Part shown: positions 1 through 17,309 of the stretch, piece after piece
Layout: the number at the start of each line of letters is the position of its first letter
Position numbering within the stretch: position 1 is the stretch's first letter
The notes under the pieces: model-generated
The model's input: the letters and a program-made list of their open reading frames with translations, nothing else
Databases searched by the model: none
What the model was told of the DNA's origin: nothing
From: Sphagnum magellanicum
Taxonomy: Eukaryota > Streptophyta > Sphagnopsida > Sphagnales > Sphagnaceae
DNA: 64,000 bases
Assembly: GCA_021904315.1 (NCBI GenBank)
Contig: CM038912.1
Location: 16,021,061-16,085,060, forward strand
Reading direction: 5' to 3'
Position numbers and translations under genes: made by a program

Positions 1-157
1 AGATGCAACAGTGATCCTACCAGTCACATCATAAAGTATAACCCCCCCGCCCCCAACCACCAAAGCCCAAAAGGATGGAGAACAGCTTAAGACCTCAGAA
101 TGACAAGAACTAGACCAATGTTGAAACCCTATACAATGCTGCTTCCCAGAAGATTAC

Positions 158-4962
<4,805 letters not shown>

Positions 4963-6800
4963 CTACATCATGCCAAAGCTGCTTGACCCCATTACCCTAA
5001 TGTGAGAGCACTGTCATCCCAGGTACATGTTTCATGCTAGGGTATAGAACAAATCCTGAAGCAAACCCTCTCCTCTTCACTTGACACTCTTCCTCAGACA
5101 GGTGACACTTGCGGATTCTGTACAAAAAAGAGTAATCACCACAAAAATAGCAGATTCATGCGAAGAAGATGGCAGGTTGTGACTGCATGCATCAAGGCTA
5201 CCACATCTATGTCTATTTGCATGGATTACAGTTACTCAACCCTTTGCACAACAATCATCAACCAAGTGGATGCTACTGCAGACATGTTTACCAACAACCC
5301 ATAGTGTGAGTGAGATTGCTTTGCACCCCCCAAATTAGGTCACAAGTTTTCATCACCAAACAGAAGTGAAGACCTGGGGTAGAAGAGAACAAAACACAAG
5401 GCAACCCTATAGCTGCCAAGAATGAATGCACTCTCTCAAATCCTACAGCAGTTACACAGGGCTGGGGCACACTCTTGCACTTTGAATTTCTCTACCTCTC
5501 AAAACAATGATGACGATGTTGTTGTGCAAGCTCACAGTCTGAAATACATACCTGACTCATCGAAATTCACATGAAAATTCTTCCAGTTCAGTCAACTGGC
5601 TAGTCAGTGGTCTTCTCAAAACTGTTGTGGTGAAGATGAAGCCTTCAAACAAGGGGGCTGCAACACCATGGAGGTTGAAAGAGACACAAAAAGGTGTGGT
5701 GCCGCTCCCCCCGCACCCTGCCCCGAAAATAAAAAATAAAAATCCCCCAGCCACAACAGAAAGGGACAAACAAAAAGCAATGGCAAGAAACACACTGTGC
5801 ACACACAATAAACAGACTGAGTGAGTGAGTGCAGCTTTGACACACTGAAGATGCAAAGACACCTGAAAGCTAGTATGGCAATTGGTGGTGCAAACAGAAA
5901 GAAAGGGAGACACAGAAAACACAAGCAAGAAAGAAGAGAGATGATACAAAGACCATCACACAAAGCATCAGCACAGGGGTGGGATTGAGGAGAGCAAAAA
6001 ATACCTGGAAAACAACAGATTCAAGAAACAGGCTTCCAGGGTTTTTTTCCCAAATGCTAAGTTTCTGAGAGTAACACTCTCAGAAAACCCCACACAGCAC
6101 AAGACTCTCAAAGGGAAAACTCTCAAGTGATAGAAAGAAAGCAGAGACTGGAATGAATTGCTATGACTCACATCAGATGGGGCTCTTCAAGCTCCAAGTC
6201 ATCATCACCCATCACCATCATCATCATCAAGTAGAGAAAGGCTGCAAGCAAATGCTTTCACAGCACAACAAAGCTTAGATAGGGATGGGAAGAAGATGAT
6301 TATGAGAGAGCCAAATACAAATTCAATCTCAAAAACCTCAAAAGACCCACAAAAGAGAAAATGAAACAAGAGTTGGAAAACAGCAGAAGAAGAGGAGGGG
6401 TAGGGTTCGATTCTGCAGCAGCAGCTAAGTGGGTTGGTAGCTGAAAGGATGGAAAGATGACCGCCGATGATGCTGAGAGCAGCGACGACAAACCAACCTA
6501 AAGAGAAGAGAAGAAACGAGAAGAGAAGAGAAAAAGGAGACAGCAACGACAAGAGGAGGAGGAGGAGACCTAGAGGACGAGAGGAGGATGGTGCCACCAG
6601 ATACAGACCCACCCAGCCACCCACCCAACAACGCAGACGAGCAGGAAATGGGGGGAAGCGTCAGTCTGACAAAACAATGAAGAAGCTGGGGCCCACGTGC
6701 ATGAGCCGCATTGGCAAGTAGGGGGGGTGGGGAGGGATGGGTACGAGCCGCCGCTTGAGGAGGAGGAGGAGGAGGAGGAGAAGAAAGTCTCGATTCTACA
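4963..6800 (-). other. 5' leader / upstream region of the PWWP-PHD gene
   Basis: No convincing coding exon is visible. In the gene's direction the stretch is CT-rich and full of short open frames with low-complexity Leu/Ser/Pro translations (for example 6205-6624), typical of a plant 5' untranslated leader rather than protein. The in-frame TAG just before the ATG shows the main frame does not extend upstream. A leader intron is likely but its borders cannot be fixed. A GAG/AGG trinucleotide run lies at 6757-6780. Confidence 0.5.
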
Positions 6801-9600
6801 ACCCGTTTTCACTGCATGAGATGCTCGTGATCCCGCAAAAATAGGCACACAAGACGGCACGAGTGATGAAACGTTCCGGGAGTCGTCCGAAGACCCGACG
6901 ATTCCTTTCCAATCTCTCGCTCTCTCCCACAGACACAAGTATGGTTTCAGTCCTTGTATTGCGGCAAAGATGACGGATGGATCCTTCTTCAACACGAATG
7001 CCGTGACGTGATTTGTTTTTTTCTACCCGGAAGAAGACCAACAACAAGGCAACACAGCCACAACAACCACCGGTAGTGCCAGCAGCAGCATCATCTGTAC
7101 ATCTGTTGTACCCATACCACGCAAGGGGACGAGATTATTGTCTGACTGACAGACTGACTTGGGGGGGGCTGAGCAGTAGTTGTTCTTGTTGCCAAAGAAA
7201 GTGACTACTAGAGTCCAACTTGAGCTTTCCTGGTAAAGAGGGAGGCGGGTGTGGTGGTGGTGGTGGCGGATGATGATGATGATGATGGGGAAAAAAGAAA
7301 GAAAGAGCAGAGAAGATGAGCAGAGTGCATTTTCCCTACTTGTTCTTCTTGTTTTTCTTCTACTCCCTCAGCAGCAGCAGTAGCCACATTCCATTCCTTC
7401 ATTCATTGCAGCATCTGTCAGCATCATCATCTTTCTCAACGAAGAAGAAACTCCGGGTCGTTGTTGTTTGTGCTGTTGTCATCGTCATCTAGGTCATGAT
7501 CCCTTGACAAATCAGTCTGCTCTTCTCTCTCTCTCTCTCTGTGGATCTCCTGTAGCAAAAGAAAGCAGCTCATAAGGTGGGGGCGGAGGTGGGGACACGC
7601 AAAGCGCATCCTGAGCTTCCACATGGGTGTTTTTTTTTTCCCCTTGGCTTCCCGTTCTCTTTCTCTCTCTCTGCCTCCTCCTGCCGCTGCCTTCCCGAAT
7701 TTCCTCCCCCTCCCCCCCCCCCCCCTCCGGGTTTCCAGGGCCAAAAGCCGCATTTAAGGAAACTGCTGCATTTTCTGAATTGTCAGTTACGAAATGGCGT
7801 CAGCGAGCCAGCCAGCCAGCTAGCCCGTCCGCCCGCTCACCCACCCGCCGAGAACTACGTGGCTCCTCATGTCTGAATATCATTACTGTTTCTTCTCCAT
7901 CTCTCTTCTCCCAACTCTCTTTCTTTCTTCCCCTACCTTCAGGAGTGGCACACAAATTCAGCATCATGATGCATGAGGGGAGGAAAAGAAGCAGCAGCAG
8001 CAAGTAGCAGCAAGAGGAGGAGGAGCATCAGGAGAGAGATTTTCTTTCTTTCCTCCATGCGTCTTTTTTTTTCCCCCTTTGGCTTCTTCTTCTCTCTTCT
8101 TCTTGGGTACCACCCAGTGTTCTACTTACCGTCTGTCTGTCTGTCTGTCTGTCTATCTCTTGTTGCAGCCGCCCATCTCCACAACCCAATACCGTATGGT
8201 TTGTCAGTGTCAGAGGGCAGCAGCAGCAGCATCACCATCACCACCACCACTAGGCGAAGAAAATGCCACTAGGCCCACCACCCATCTCTCTGCAACTGGT
8301 GTACTTACATACACACTCTGTCCCTGTCTTTCTTCACCAAACACCCAGCGATGTGTCAGACTGCCATTGTACTCTCTCTCTCTCGGAAACAGGCGGGGAA
8401 CAGGCAGGCGGAAAGGGAGGGGGGGGGGGGGGGGGGGGGAGGAGAAATCGTAATGGCCATTACTGTAGATAGCAGCTTGTACTTGTGGAACTCATCATTC
8501 TGCTCTGGGTGCGCAGTTACTAGCCACTGTCCTGCTTCCCCATCATCCTTTACTGTTTGTAGCAGTAGCAGCGCCATAAAACCCAATTTTGAATTCTTCT
8601 GTTGTTCTTGCTTTACATCCTTGCAAGTGAGTGAGTGAGAATTCGTGGGGTTGTTTGCTTGCTCGCTCATTGTTGCCGAGTCCCTCGTGAAGAAGAAAAA
8701 GCCATCAACATGTTTTTGAGGCAGTTGGGTGGTGGTGATTGATGATCGTGGTGATGGTGATGGTGACTTGTCAATTCAAGCACATCAAGAACAATTCTGC
8801 AAAACACCAATTGCTACCCCCCCTCTCCACAATCCCCGTCACTCAAACACAGAGTTGTAAGTACTGAAACAGCAGCTTGTAGCTCCATCACCCAAGTTCG
8901 TCTCACTGCAACTTATTCCTCCTTCTCCTCCTCCTCCTCCTTCTCTTTCTCCTCCCCCTATCCCCTTTCCTTTTTGCAGCAAATTGGGTAAAGATTAAAA
9001 CGTACAAAAGCTTTGAAACGCACGATTTCCTAAACACCCATCGGGAACGGATCGCTCAGTTGCCTGCCAGTTCTTGTTCAACATGCAAACACGGAGACCA
9101 CTTTGAAATTACTACCTAGAGAATCCGCTTCTGCAAAAAACTGTGTTGAGGATTTTTAGCAGCTAGCTGCAAATCTGCAGATCTCCAAACAGACCCCAAA
9201 AGAAAAAACAGAGATTTCTTTTGCAGATGAGCATCTGTGAATTCTAATCCAGATTTCTGAAGAACATATGACATCGATCTGTCTTGGCAACCCAATCCTT
9301 CTCCTCATCCTCCTCCTCCTCCTCCTTCTCCCTACCCCTCTCCCCCTATTGGAGACTTTACTGCAACAAGATCTGCAACAAGATCTCAAAACCTTGACTC
9401 TCCCTCCTTCTGATTCTCTTGCAACAGGTTTTCCACTTCATGTTGCAAAACCCCAAACCCTAAGCCATAAACCCCTCAACTTTCTCGTTCTCTTTTTTTC
9501 ACATATAAAAACATGGCAATTATTATCAGTAGTAGTAGATGATGATAAAATCTCACACTTTCAAAACAAGAATCATCTGTCATCAATAATCCTCTGTTTA
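6800..9600. promoter_or_regulatory. GC-richer promoter zone with many microsatellites
   Basis: This gene-free stretch is clearly richer in G, C and CpG than the DNA beyond 9.6 kb. It holds many simple repeats: (TGG)n about 7251-7266, (GAT)n 7269-7287, (CT)n 7523-7540, a 14-base C run at 7712-7725, (CTGT)n 8131-8153, a 21-base G run at 8419-8439, and CTC/TCC runs near 8930 and 9300. It is probably the promoter side of the minus-strand chromatin gene. A divergent plus-strand transcript cannot be excluded, but no exon was recognised. Open frames here are low-complexity artefacts. Confidence 0.4.
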
Positions 9601-9625
9601 GTATCCTTACATTCTAGGGTCATGT

Positions 9626-10133
9626 GGAATCCACTATAGAAGAAGCATTTTCCACAATAACACTACTCAAGGATCTACTTGGTTGGGCTTCACCATCCTA
9701 ATCAACAATGTGTTTCCAATTTAGTATCTTGGAATATTTATCATCCTTGGTGGAATATTTATCATCCTTAAAAATATGGATGTCATCTAAAGAACAATAA
9801 GACATTTATGGAAGGAGTGGAGTGGCTTGTTTCCTGTGTTGAGATCTTCCAAAACCCTAATTCCTCTTATTGCACTCTTGGAATCCACTATAGAAGCATT
9901 TCCACAACAACACTACTCAAGGATCTACTTGTTGGGCTTCACCATCCTAATCACCAATGTGTTTCCAATTTAGTATCTTGGAATATTTATCATCCTTGGT
10001 GGAATATTTTATCATCCTTAAAAATATGGATGTCATCTAAAGAGCAATAAGACATTTATGGAAGGAGTGGAGTGGCTTGTTTCTTGTGTTGAGATCTTCC
10101 AAAACCCTAATTCCTCTTACTATTGCACTCTTG
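9626..10133. repeat. 254-bp direct tandem duplication
   Basis: Two copies in tandem (9626-9879 and 9880-10133). Both run from 'ggaatccactatagaag' through 'caaaaccctaattcctctta' to 'ttgcactcttgga', with a handful of substitutions and 1-5 base indels. Each copy contains a smaller internal repeat of 'ggaatatttatcatcctt'. It marks the transition from the GC-richer promoter zone to the AT-rich desert. Confidence 0.95.
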
Positions 10134-13100
10134 GAAAAGCCCTTGTAAAGCCCTCAATGAATTGAGTTGTGGTGATTTGAGGTCATAGTTATTTTATTCA
10201 ATATTGAACAATTTTCTCATTGTGAAGTTGATAAAACTAAAACAAAACATTTTAGGGAAATTGGGTTGCACTATTTGTCTTGTTAGAAATCCCTCAACGA
10301 GTAAGATTTTATAAAGGTGGTTTTATGAATTTTAGACCGAAGATTGGTGAGATATTAAATTTTGATTTTTCTCTTTTTTTGGGTTAGTGCAAATTCAATG
10401 TAAAAATTTAATTTTGGAAGGAAATTTTAATCAAATAACTAACTCACACTAAGGTCAAAAGGGCACCAAACTAAACTACAACTTTACATTCCTTTTCTCT
10501 ACACACCCATTTATACATGTTTTATTGAAGAAAAATTTATTCAAAAAAATAATATTTGATTTCCAAGTTTTATATGTTAAATGTCAAATCTTTAATCTAT
10601 CATACTTGTATATATGGTTATAAATGTGAACTTTGTTATAATATGAAGAAAATTTGGAAGATAAGTTTGTTTTGTACAACCATTGTTGATTCTCATACTA
10701 ATGGATTTATCATCACTATTTTTCATCATCATGTACATTCAACAAATGATTTTGATTAGTTTAATATTTCTTTGAGATTGAAATACATTTTAAATGTAGT
10801 TTATATATATTAATAATTATATTTGAATTATTCCCATCAATGTTTGTTTTTTTTTCAATTTTGTGATGTAGCCTGAATGTTAATAAAATGTAAGTTCCAT
10901 GAGGGCTATGCCATTGTCTTTCCATGCAAGTATTTTAATTAAAAGTGCAAACACACATCATAATCCAAGAATTAAAATAAGGAAATTGAAATGAAAAAAG
11001 AAAGATCAATAAAAATAATTTTAATATATTGCATACAATTTTGTCCAATTTAATTTTATGCATCTTTTGACAGTCATTTCTAATTTGGTTAGTCCATATA
11101 TATGTTGTCTAGTAATGAATATTTATTTTAAAACTATCATTCTAAAACCAAAGATTGTGAAAGGTATATAACAAAAATTAATGATATATGTTATTAATTT
11201 CTCATAAATGTCATCCCAAATATAAAATTATAAATTTCTTGAACATATTTATAAATTTTATTTCATCACATTCATTTCCAAATATTGTGCCTTTTTAAAC
11301 TTCCATTTTTAAAAAATTAATTATTTGGAGAATGAAATATATTTAATAACTTTAAACCAAAAATTCATCAAACTTCACCAAAATTGTCATCATAACAATG
11401 TATCAAATTTCACAAAATGTCACCAAAATAATGTTCGAAATTCATCAAATTGCACCAAAGTTGTCACTAAAATAATATATTAAAAATCACCAAATGTGTC
11501 AATCCCAAAATGATTTTGCAAATTCTAAAGTCCCAAGATTTGGACATCCAAATATAGAGTGCTTATGGGTCCCTTTTGCCCCCATACACATATAAAGGCT
11601 AGAAGACTAGGGCTTTGGGCAAAGGATATGGGTTTAGAATGGTGCCACTACAAACACAAATCAACTTCAAAACAATCTTGCCCAAAAAAATTCATCCCCC
11701 ATTCCCCATCCCTCATAAGGTGCAAGTTATTTCTAGACCCATATAACACACGTCTTTTATGTATTAATTGCCTTAAGGCATGGCCCAACAAAAAAAATTT
11801 TCACGTCACAACTTTGTGAACATATCACAATATTGAAACATCACATATTTCCATCTGTATGGGGGCAAGTTATCCATAGCTCATTCATGTATTGTAGACC
11901 TAAGTGAATTTGTAGTCCTTACCTAAAGGCCATGTGACAAGTGAACTTAGGCCAAGCTCAATAGATTATACGACGATTTAACCAAATATGGTTAAACAAA
12001 TATGAAAATGAATAAAATTAAACATTTTTTTACATTGTTAGCTATTATTGGATGTTGTCTATTACCATATCAAAAAAATTATGTCTATCATTGTCTACAT
12101 TTTAAACATATAATAACAATTCTCATGCTCTTATTTAATTCATTCAAACCTAACACACACAACAAATGAAAATCCATGTCTTACACCCCAATTTGATGCA
12201 ACCATGTTCAAACATACATGACATGCAAATGAGGTGCAAGAAACTCAACTTGAAAAAAGATGAGTCTCTTACACCTCCAATGATGATAATACCAACATTG
12301 TATGATTTTTCCTTTTTGAAAGAAACTTCAATATTGGTTTTGGTTGGTTCATTGGATGCACATTTTCAATAGTTTTTTTTTGAATTTCTAATTTTGGGTT
12401 CAATTTTAACAAATGGTTAATTCCACGATCCAATTCTTATGGTGGTCCCACTAAAAGGGTTTTAAGTTGGGTCCAAGTTGCAAGAATTAAAAAAAACCTA
12501 AAACCACCCCCTCCCGCTCACATGTTTAACATTTTAAACCAAAAAACTTGCCAACACTAGATAATGCCAATTTCAAAATATTTTAAACCTATTTTGCATC
12601 AATTCTAATTAATTGAACAAACCCATGAGTTATTTTGGCATATTAATTCACTCAAATAATCATGACAAATAATTTTGTTGTTGGAGGAATTCAATCAACT
12701 TAAACAAATGCAATGCCTAAACATGATTTTATTTTTCATCTTTCAAGTTACCATGGCTTTTGGTCAAAATTGTGCACCTTTGCATTTAAGTTTATTTTAC
12801 CTTGTTGAAGGTTAATTTTGATCCTTAAATGCAAATAAAATTCAATAGTTAAACCACACATCAAAATTAAATTATGACATTTGTAATAAATTTAATCCAA
12901 TATAAGTATACAAGGTTGTTTTAAACATAGATTGTAAAAGGTTGCCACCATGTTGTGAAGGTTTCAATGACTTAACTTGTGTTGCTTACTCCAAAATCCA
13001 CATGATAATAATTTTATAAGATAGAAAAATAATGAAAATTCTTCTTTAAAAAATAAAGGTTTAGAGAGAGACATCGTTTGGTAGGAGGTTAAGTGATTGT

Positions 13101-16100
13101 TTATCATAGAACTTTGTTTTCTATAGTTGAACAATGTGGAAAAAAATCAAAACAACAAAGGTTTTATGTTGTCCATTGAAAAACTAACACAACTTGATGA
13201 AAGTTTGATTGAAAATAACAATACTTTCTTTCAAAAGCTAGCTTAGGGAAATTTTTGTAGATGAAAAATGTTTTGGCAAATTATAAAAATATTTTATTTG
13301 CACACCAATATAATATTTTTGATACAACTTAAAGTTTCGAATTGTGTGAAACACTTGGTTTGTATTTGGAATCGAAAAAGACATTGGTGTAAACATGGTT
13401 CAAATGTAGTTGCATTTGTTTGCACCGTGAAAGTACATTGGGATGTTCAAGAATGTTCATGACTTATTTATTTTGAATTTTGTGAACTAAATTATAATTA
13501 GACCATAAAACATGAAAGTAATAAAACTATATATTGTAATATTTTTACCATTTTAACAACAACTTTTTTAAAATTCAATAAATATGAATATTTTCAAAAG
13601 TAAAAGCCAACAATGTTGGAATGGTATACACCCTAATTAAAAACACTATAATCAAAACATGTCATTATTTATCAACATCATTTCCCTCACAAGCATTGCA
13701 TTTTGTTGTGGACATCATGAACAATAAGCATAAAATATTTCAAAAAGGAGAAAAACTTTAAAGTTTATATGCACTTCAACCAAAGGTGGGATCTATGTAA
13801 ATTATTCCCACATTATAAACCTAGTTAGCTTCGCATAAGGACTAGGTATGCATGATGATTTGTAAGTAATCTACACAACAGATGATGTTATGTACATGTT
13901 TATTATTCTTTCAGATTTCTGTAAACTTTCTTTTCACAATTTACATTGAAATTGTTTAAAACAAATTGGTAATGTCTTATGTCCCTCATTATCATCCATT
14001 TTGGATGAAACTAAAATTAAAGTAAAACTAAAATGCCATAAAAATGTTGCATGAAAAAGAAAAGTGGAATGTGAAATGAAGTGTGGGTGTCAACTTGAGA
14101 GTGTTAAAGGTTGAATGATTGAAGAACGAAATATTTAATTATCACAACCCAATTATTATGTAACCATATTGAAAAATAGGTATCATTGGTTACTTAACCA
14201 TGAAAGGTACATAATGATAATACCAATTTGATGATTTCTTTTCATTTCAACTAGAGGCCTGAAATTTTTGAAAATGTTCATTTATTGTAAATAATTCATG
14301 TGTGTGTGAAATAAATGTTGAAATGGTAAAAGTATTATGGTAATTCATTTTTGGTGAACATTTAAACATCTTCAAATCCATTATCGTAGTACCTTGGTTG
14401 TTTTGACATTTCAATGTCAAATATTAATTTATTTTGAAATTTTCATTTCGGCATTTTTTAATTTAAAAAATATTTAAGAAAATAAATCCAATAAAATTTG
14501 TCATTTATTATTTTATAGTACATGGATGCAAAACATTATTCATCCATTTTAATCTCTTTTTTTTTTTAAAGAAAAAAAAAACTTGTATCAAATTCTTTCT
14601 TGAATTACCATCAATTTTCCAAGCCTCTTTTTTCTAAAATTGTGTTAGATTATGTTTTGCTTCTAAATTATGTCTTGATAGAAGCAAAATGGAGTGATGT
14701 GAACAATTGTTGCAGAAATGTTTTGTTGGTTTAGAGCAAGGATTTTGCAAGGATTTTGTTAAGTGTTTAATGAAAGATGGAAAAGCAAAATTTGCATTAA
14801 AATACAATTATTTCAATCTTCAAAAAAGTCACAAGTGAAGAAAGAGAGAAAATCTCAAGTTCTTATGAAAAGTTAGTGAGGGCAAGGTTGTGGTATTAGT
14901 AATCTAAAACCAAATTACATTCATGCATAGCTTGGGATTGCCATAAAGAATACCCTAAAACATTACCCCCAAACAATGAAGGAAAATTTGTGTGCATCAA
15001 CAATGGATGGGACCTCACCTTTAATGAGAATCATTGGTCAACCCTCGAGACCACAAAAAGATTTGTTCACCAAATTCAACTTCCATATTTGCATTCACAA
15101 ATTAAATAATTAAATTTGCTAAAACATTTGAAAATGGTATGGTTGTTTATTGCTGGTCTATACACAAGAACAAGGAGTTTCTAAATTGGATGAAGAAATA
15201 TCACCCCACCATTTTGGTCATCTTCATACTAACAAATTGCACAAGTGAATTACAACTTCTAAATGTGATTTTACAACAACCACTAAAGCATGCATTCAAA
15301 GTTGAATTCAATACATGGACTACATCAATCATCAAATAGTAGATTGACAATGGGTTAGAGTCATGTGTTGATTTCAAGATGAATAACCTCAAACCAAAAA
15401 TGTGTAGCTAGTTGCATGTTGCATAGATGAAGGTGAAGGAAACGAGGAGCATGATTGTGAAAGGATGTGTTAACGAGTATAAATATAGACTAGTTAGTTC
15501 CATAAGCCTCCTAATAACTACTAGTTACTAATGGTAGATTTACTATCCTTCACCCAAGGGGTGAAACTAGTGGAATTAGGTAGCCCAAGTTATTGAATGG
15601 TTGGGGGTAATCCACCCAATCATTTAAGAAAATTTTAGGAAATGGTTAAGATAAGGGCCCTATTTTCTAAGGGTCAATGTGGGCCTCGTGTGGTATGTGG
15701 GGAAGAGGGACAAAAGGAAGTAGAGGAGGATGGGGATATTCATTCAATACTTTGGGGGAATAGGACAAATTAGGAATGTAGGACTCTCATGGAGACGGAT
15801 GTATGGAATGGAAAAATATGTATGTACTTTGTGTGTGATTTTAATGGTAGATGGTTTAAGGACTCGAATCTCGTGTTGTATGACTATTCTATTAAGTGAG
15901 GAAGGTAGAGTAGTTGATAATATGTAAGTTGGATGTTTCATTGAATTAGTAGTTATTTATTTCTTTTAGGACATAGAGTAACAAGGCTTAACCCGTAATA
16001 GCCTCTAGATAGTTAAGTTACTAGCTACCATTGGAAGGTAGTAACCAGTCTTTGATGGTAGAAAGCAAAGGAAGGGAAGATCAACAAAGAGTTGCCTACA

Positions 16101-17114
16101 AACTTAAAGGTACCTCTATAGATAGTAAACAAGGGCTAGGAAAGAAGGCAACAAGTTGTAGACAATAGAGAATAGAAGAGGGACTTCATGAGGTGTTGTA
16201 GGAAGTAGGAAGAGACATTAAAGGACCTATAGGTGTAAAAAAGGAAGGACAATAATGGTAGAAGGTTTGAAGACCCTACTAGGCAACATCAAGGGCATTG
16301 AAAGTACTACATGACCACAAAAGGTAGCTATTAACAAGTTCTAACTATTTTTCATGGTGTTATTTTCTACTTAATTCCTTCTACTTCATACATTAGATTT
16401 GTCATAGGAAGGTAGGTCTGTTCTTGGACAATATCCCCTTACCTTCCTCGTTTCTCTTTGTATGACTCCTTACCTATTATTTGAATAATTATAATAAAGT
16501 AAGATAGTGAAAGTAATATTTATGAAGAGTAATAAAGTGTTGACCTTGTCCCCCTAGTTTTAGCCCTTGAAGACGACAATGATCAAGGGCCATAAATTCA
16601 CCCTTTAACATGATCAAATAAGACAAGAATCATAAAAGCATTTGGAACTAAGTTCCAACTTCCTACATTGGAGGCCAATACTGCTACACCATTGTTCATA
16701 ACCACTTAAAGCATTGAGGAGCAAATGGAAGAATATTTGGATGTAAACTTCCAATATCAACAATCATGGAAGAATGTTTGCAAAATAATTTTGTCTTAGT
16801 TTGGTCATCTATAAATCCAAGCACATGAAGATCACAATTACAAAAATTGGCTAGGAAACATAAAACAATATGAAGAATTACAGTGTCAAAATTATTTATT
16901 ATAATAATTTTGTCAAAAATTGCATGGTAGGTATTTTCCTTTCAAATTATCTTTTGATGATGTTTTTAATCACATACAAATACAAATACAACATCAGATC
17001 TTGAATCAATTTGAATTAGAATTGATATCGTATTTGTCAGATCAGAACATTTTCAATCTAATGGCTAGTTTTAGCTGAAACACTTTTGCCCACATCTGAA
17101 AACCTTCCCCCAAT
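10134..17114. other. AT-rich intergenic desert
   Basis: No gene was recognised. Open frames are short and none shows a motif I know. Sub-stretches near 11,530-11,900 and 15,420-16,600 are less AT-rich and look like decayed transposon or LTR sequence (short inverted motifs such as 'cacccaaggggtg'), but no termini or coding relic could be fixed. The rest shows little beyond A/T runs. Confidence 0.5.
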
Positions 17115-17309
17115 TTATAATCCAAGAACTGAGGATTGATTTTGTGTGCAAAGGAAATTTTTGAGGAGCTCAGGAGTGATTGATTTTGTCACCTCTAAAT
17201 CAAAGTCCAACTTGTCAGCTAAAACAAATAGAAAAATAGATTTGCCAACACTCGGAGGACCCAACATGAAAGTCATCATGCCCACAAGTTTATAACAAAC
17301 AAACAACAT
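17115..17309 (-). pseudogene. Relic of a PDR/ABCG-type ABC transporter (nucleotide-binding domain fragment)
   Basis: A 64-codon frame on the minus strand contains GMMTFMLGPPSVGKSIFLF followed by VLADKLDFDLEVT. This matches the first nucleotide-binding domain of plant PDR/ABCG transporters around Walker A (GPPSVGKS fits GxxxxGKS), including the conserved run between the Walker A helix and the 'KLD.DL.V' segment. The rest of the domain (Q-loop, ABC signature, Walker B) and the membrane segments were not found nearby, and the sequence after the match no longer resembles the family. I read it as a decayed gene or retrocopy fragment. Confidence 0.6.

Noticed and set aside
6205..6995. Overlapping minus-strand open frames of 139 and 141 codons upstream of the chromatin gene
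   Set aside because: They are low-complexity (Leu/Ser/Phe runs) from CT-rich leader or promoter DNA; overlapping frames are equally open, so there is no coding bias.
15855..15885. tRNA B-box-like GATTCGAGTCC on the minus strand
   Set aside because: The flanking bases do not pair as a T-stem and no D-arm or acceptor stem is present. No tRNA was found in the window.
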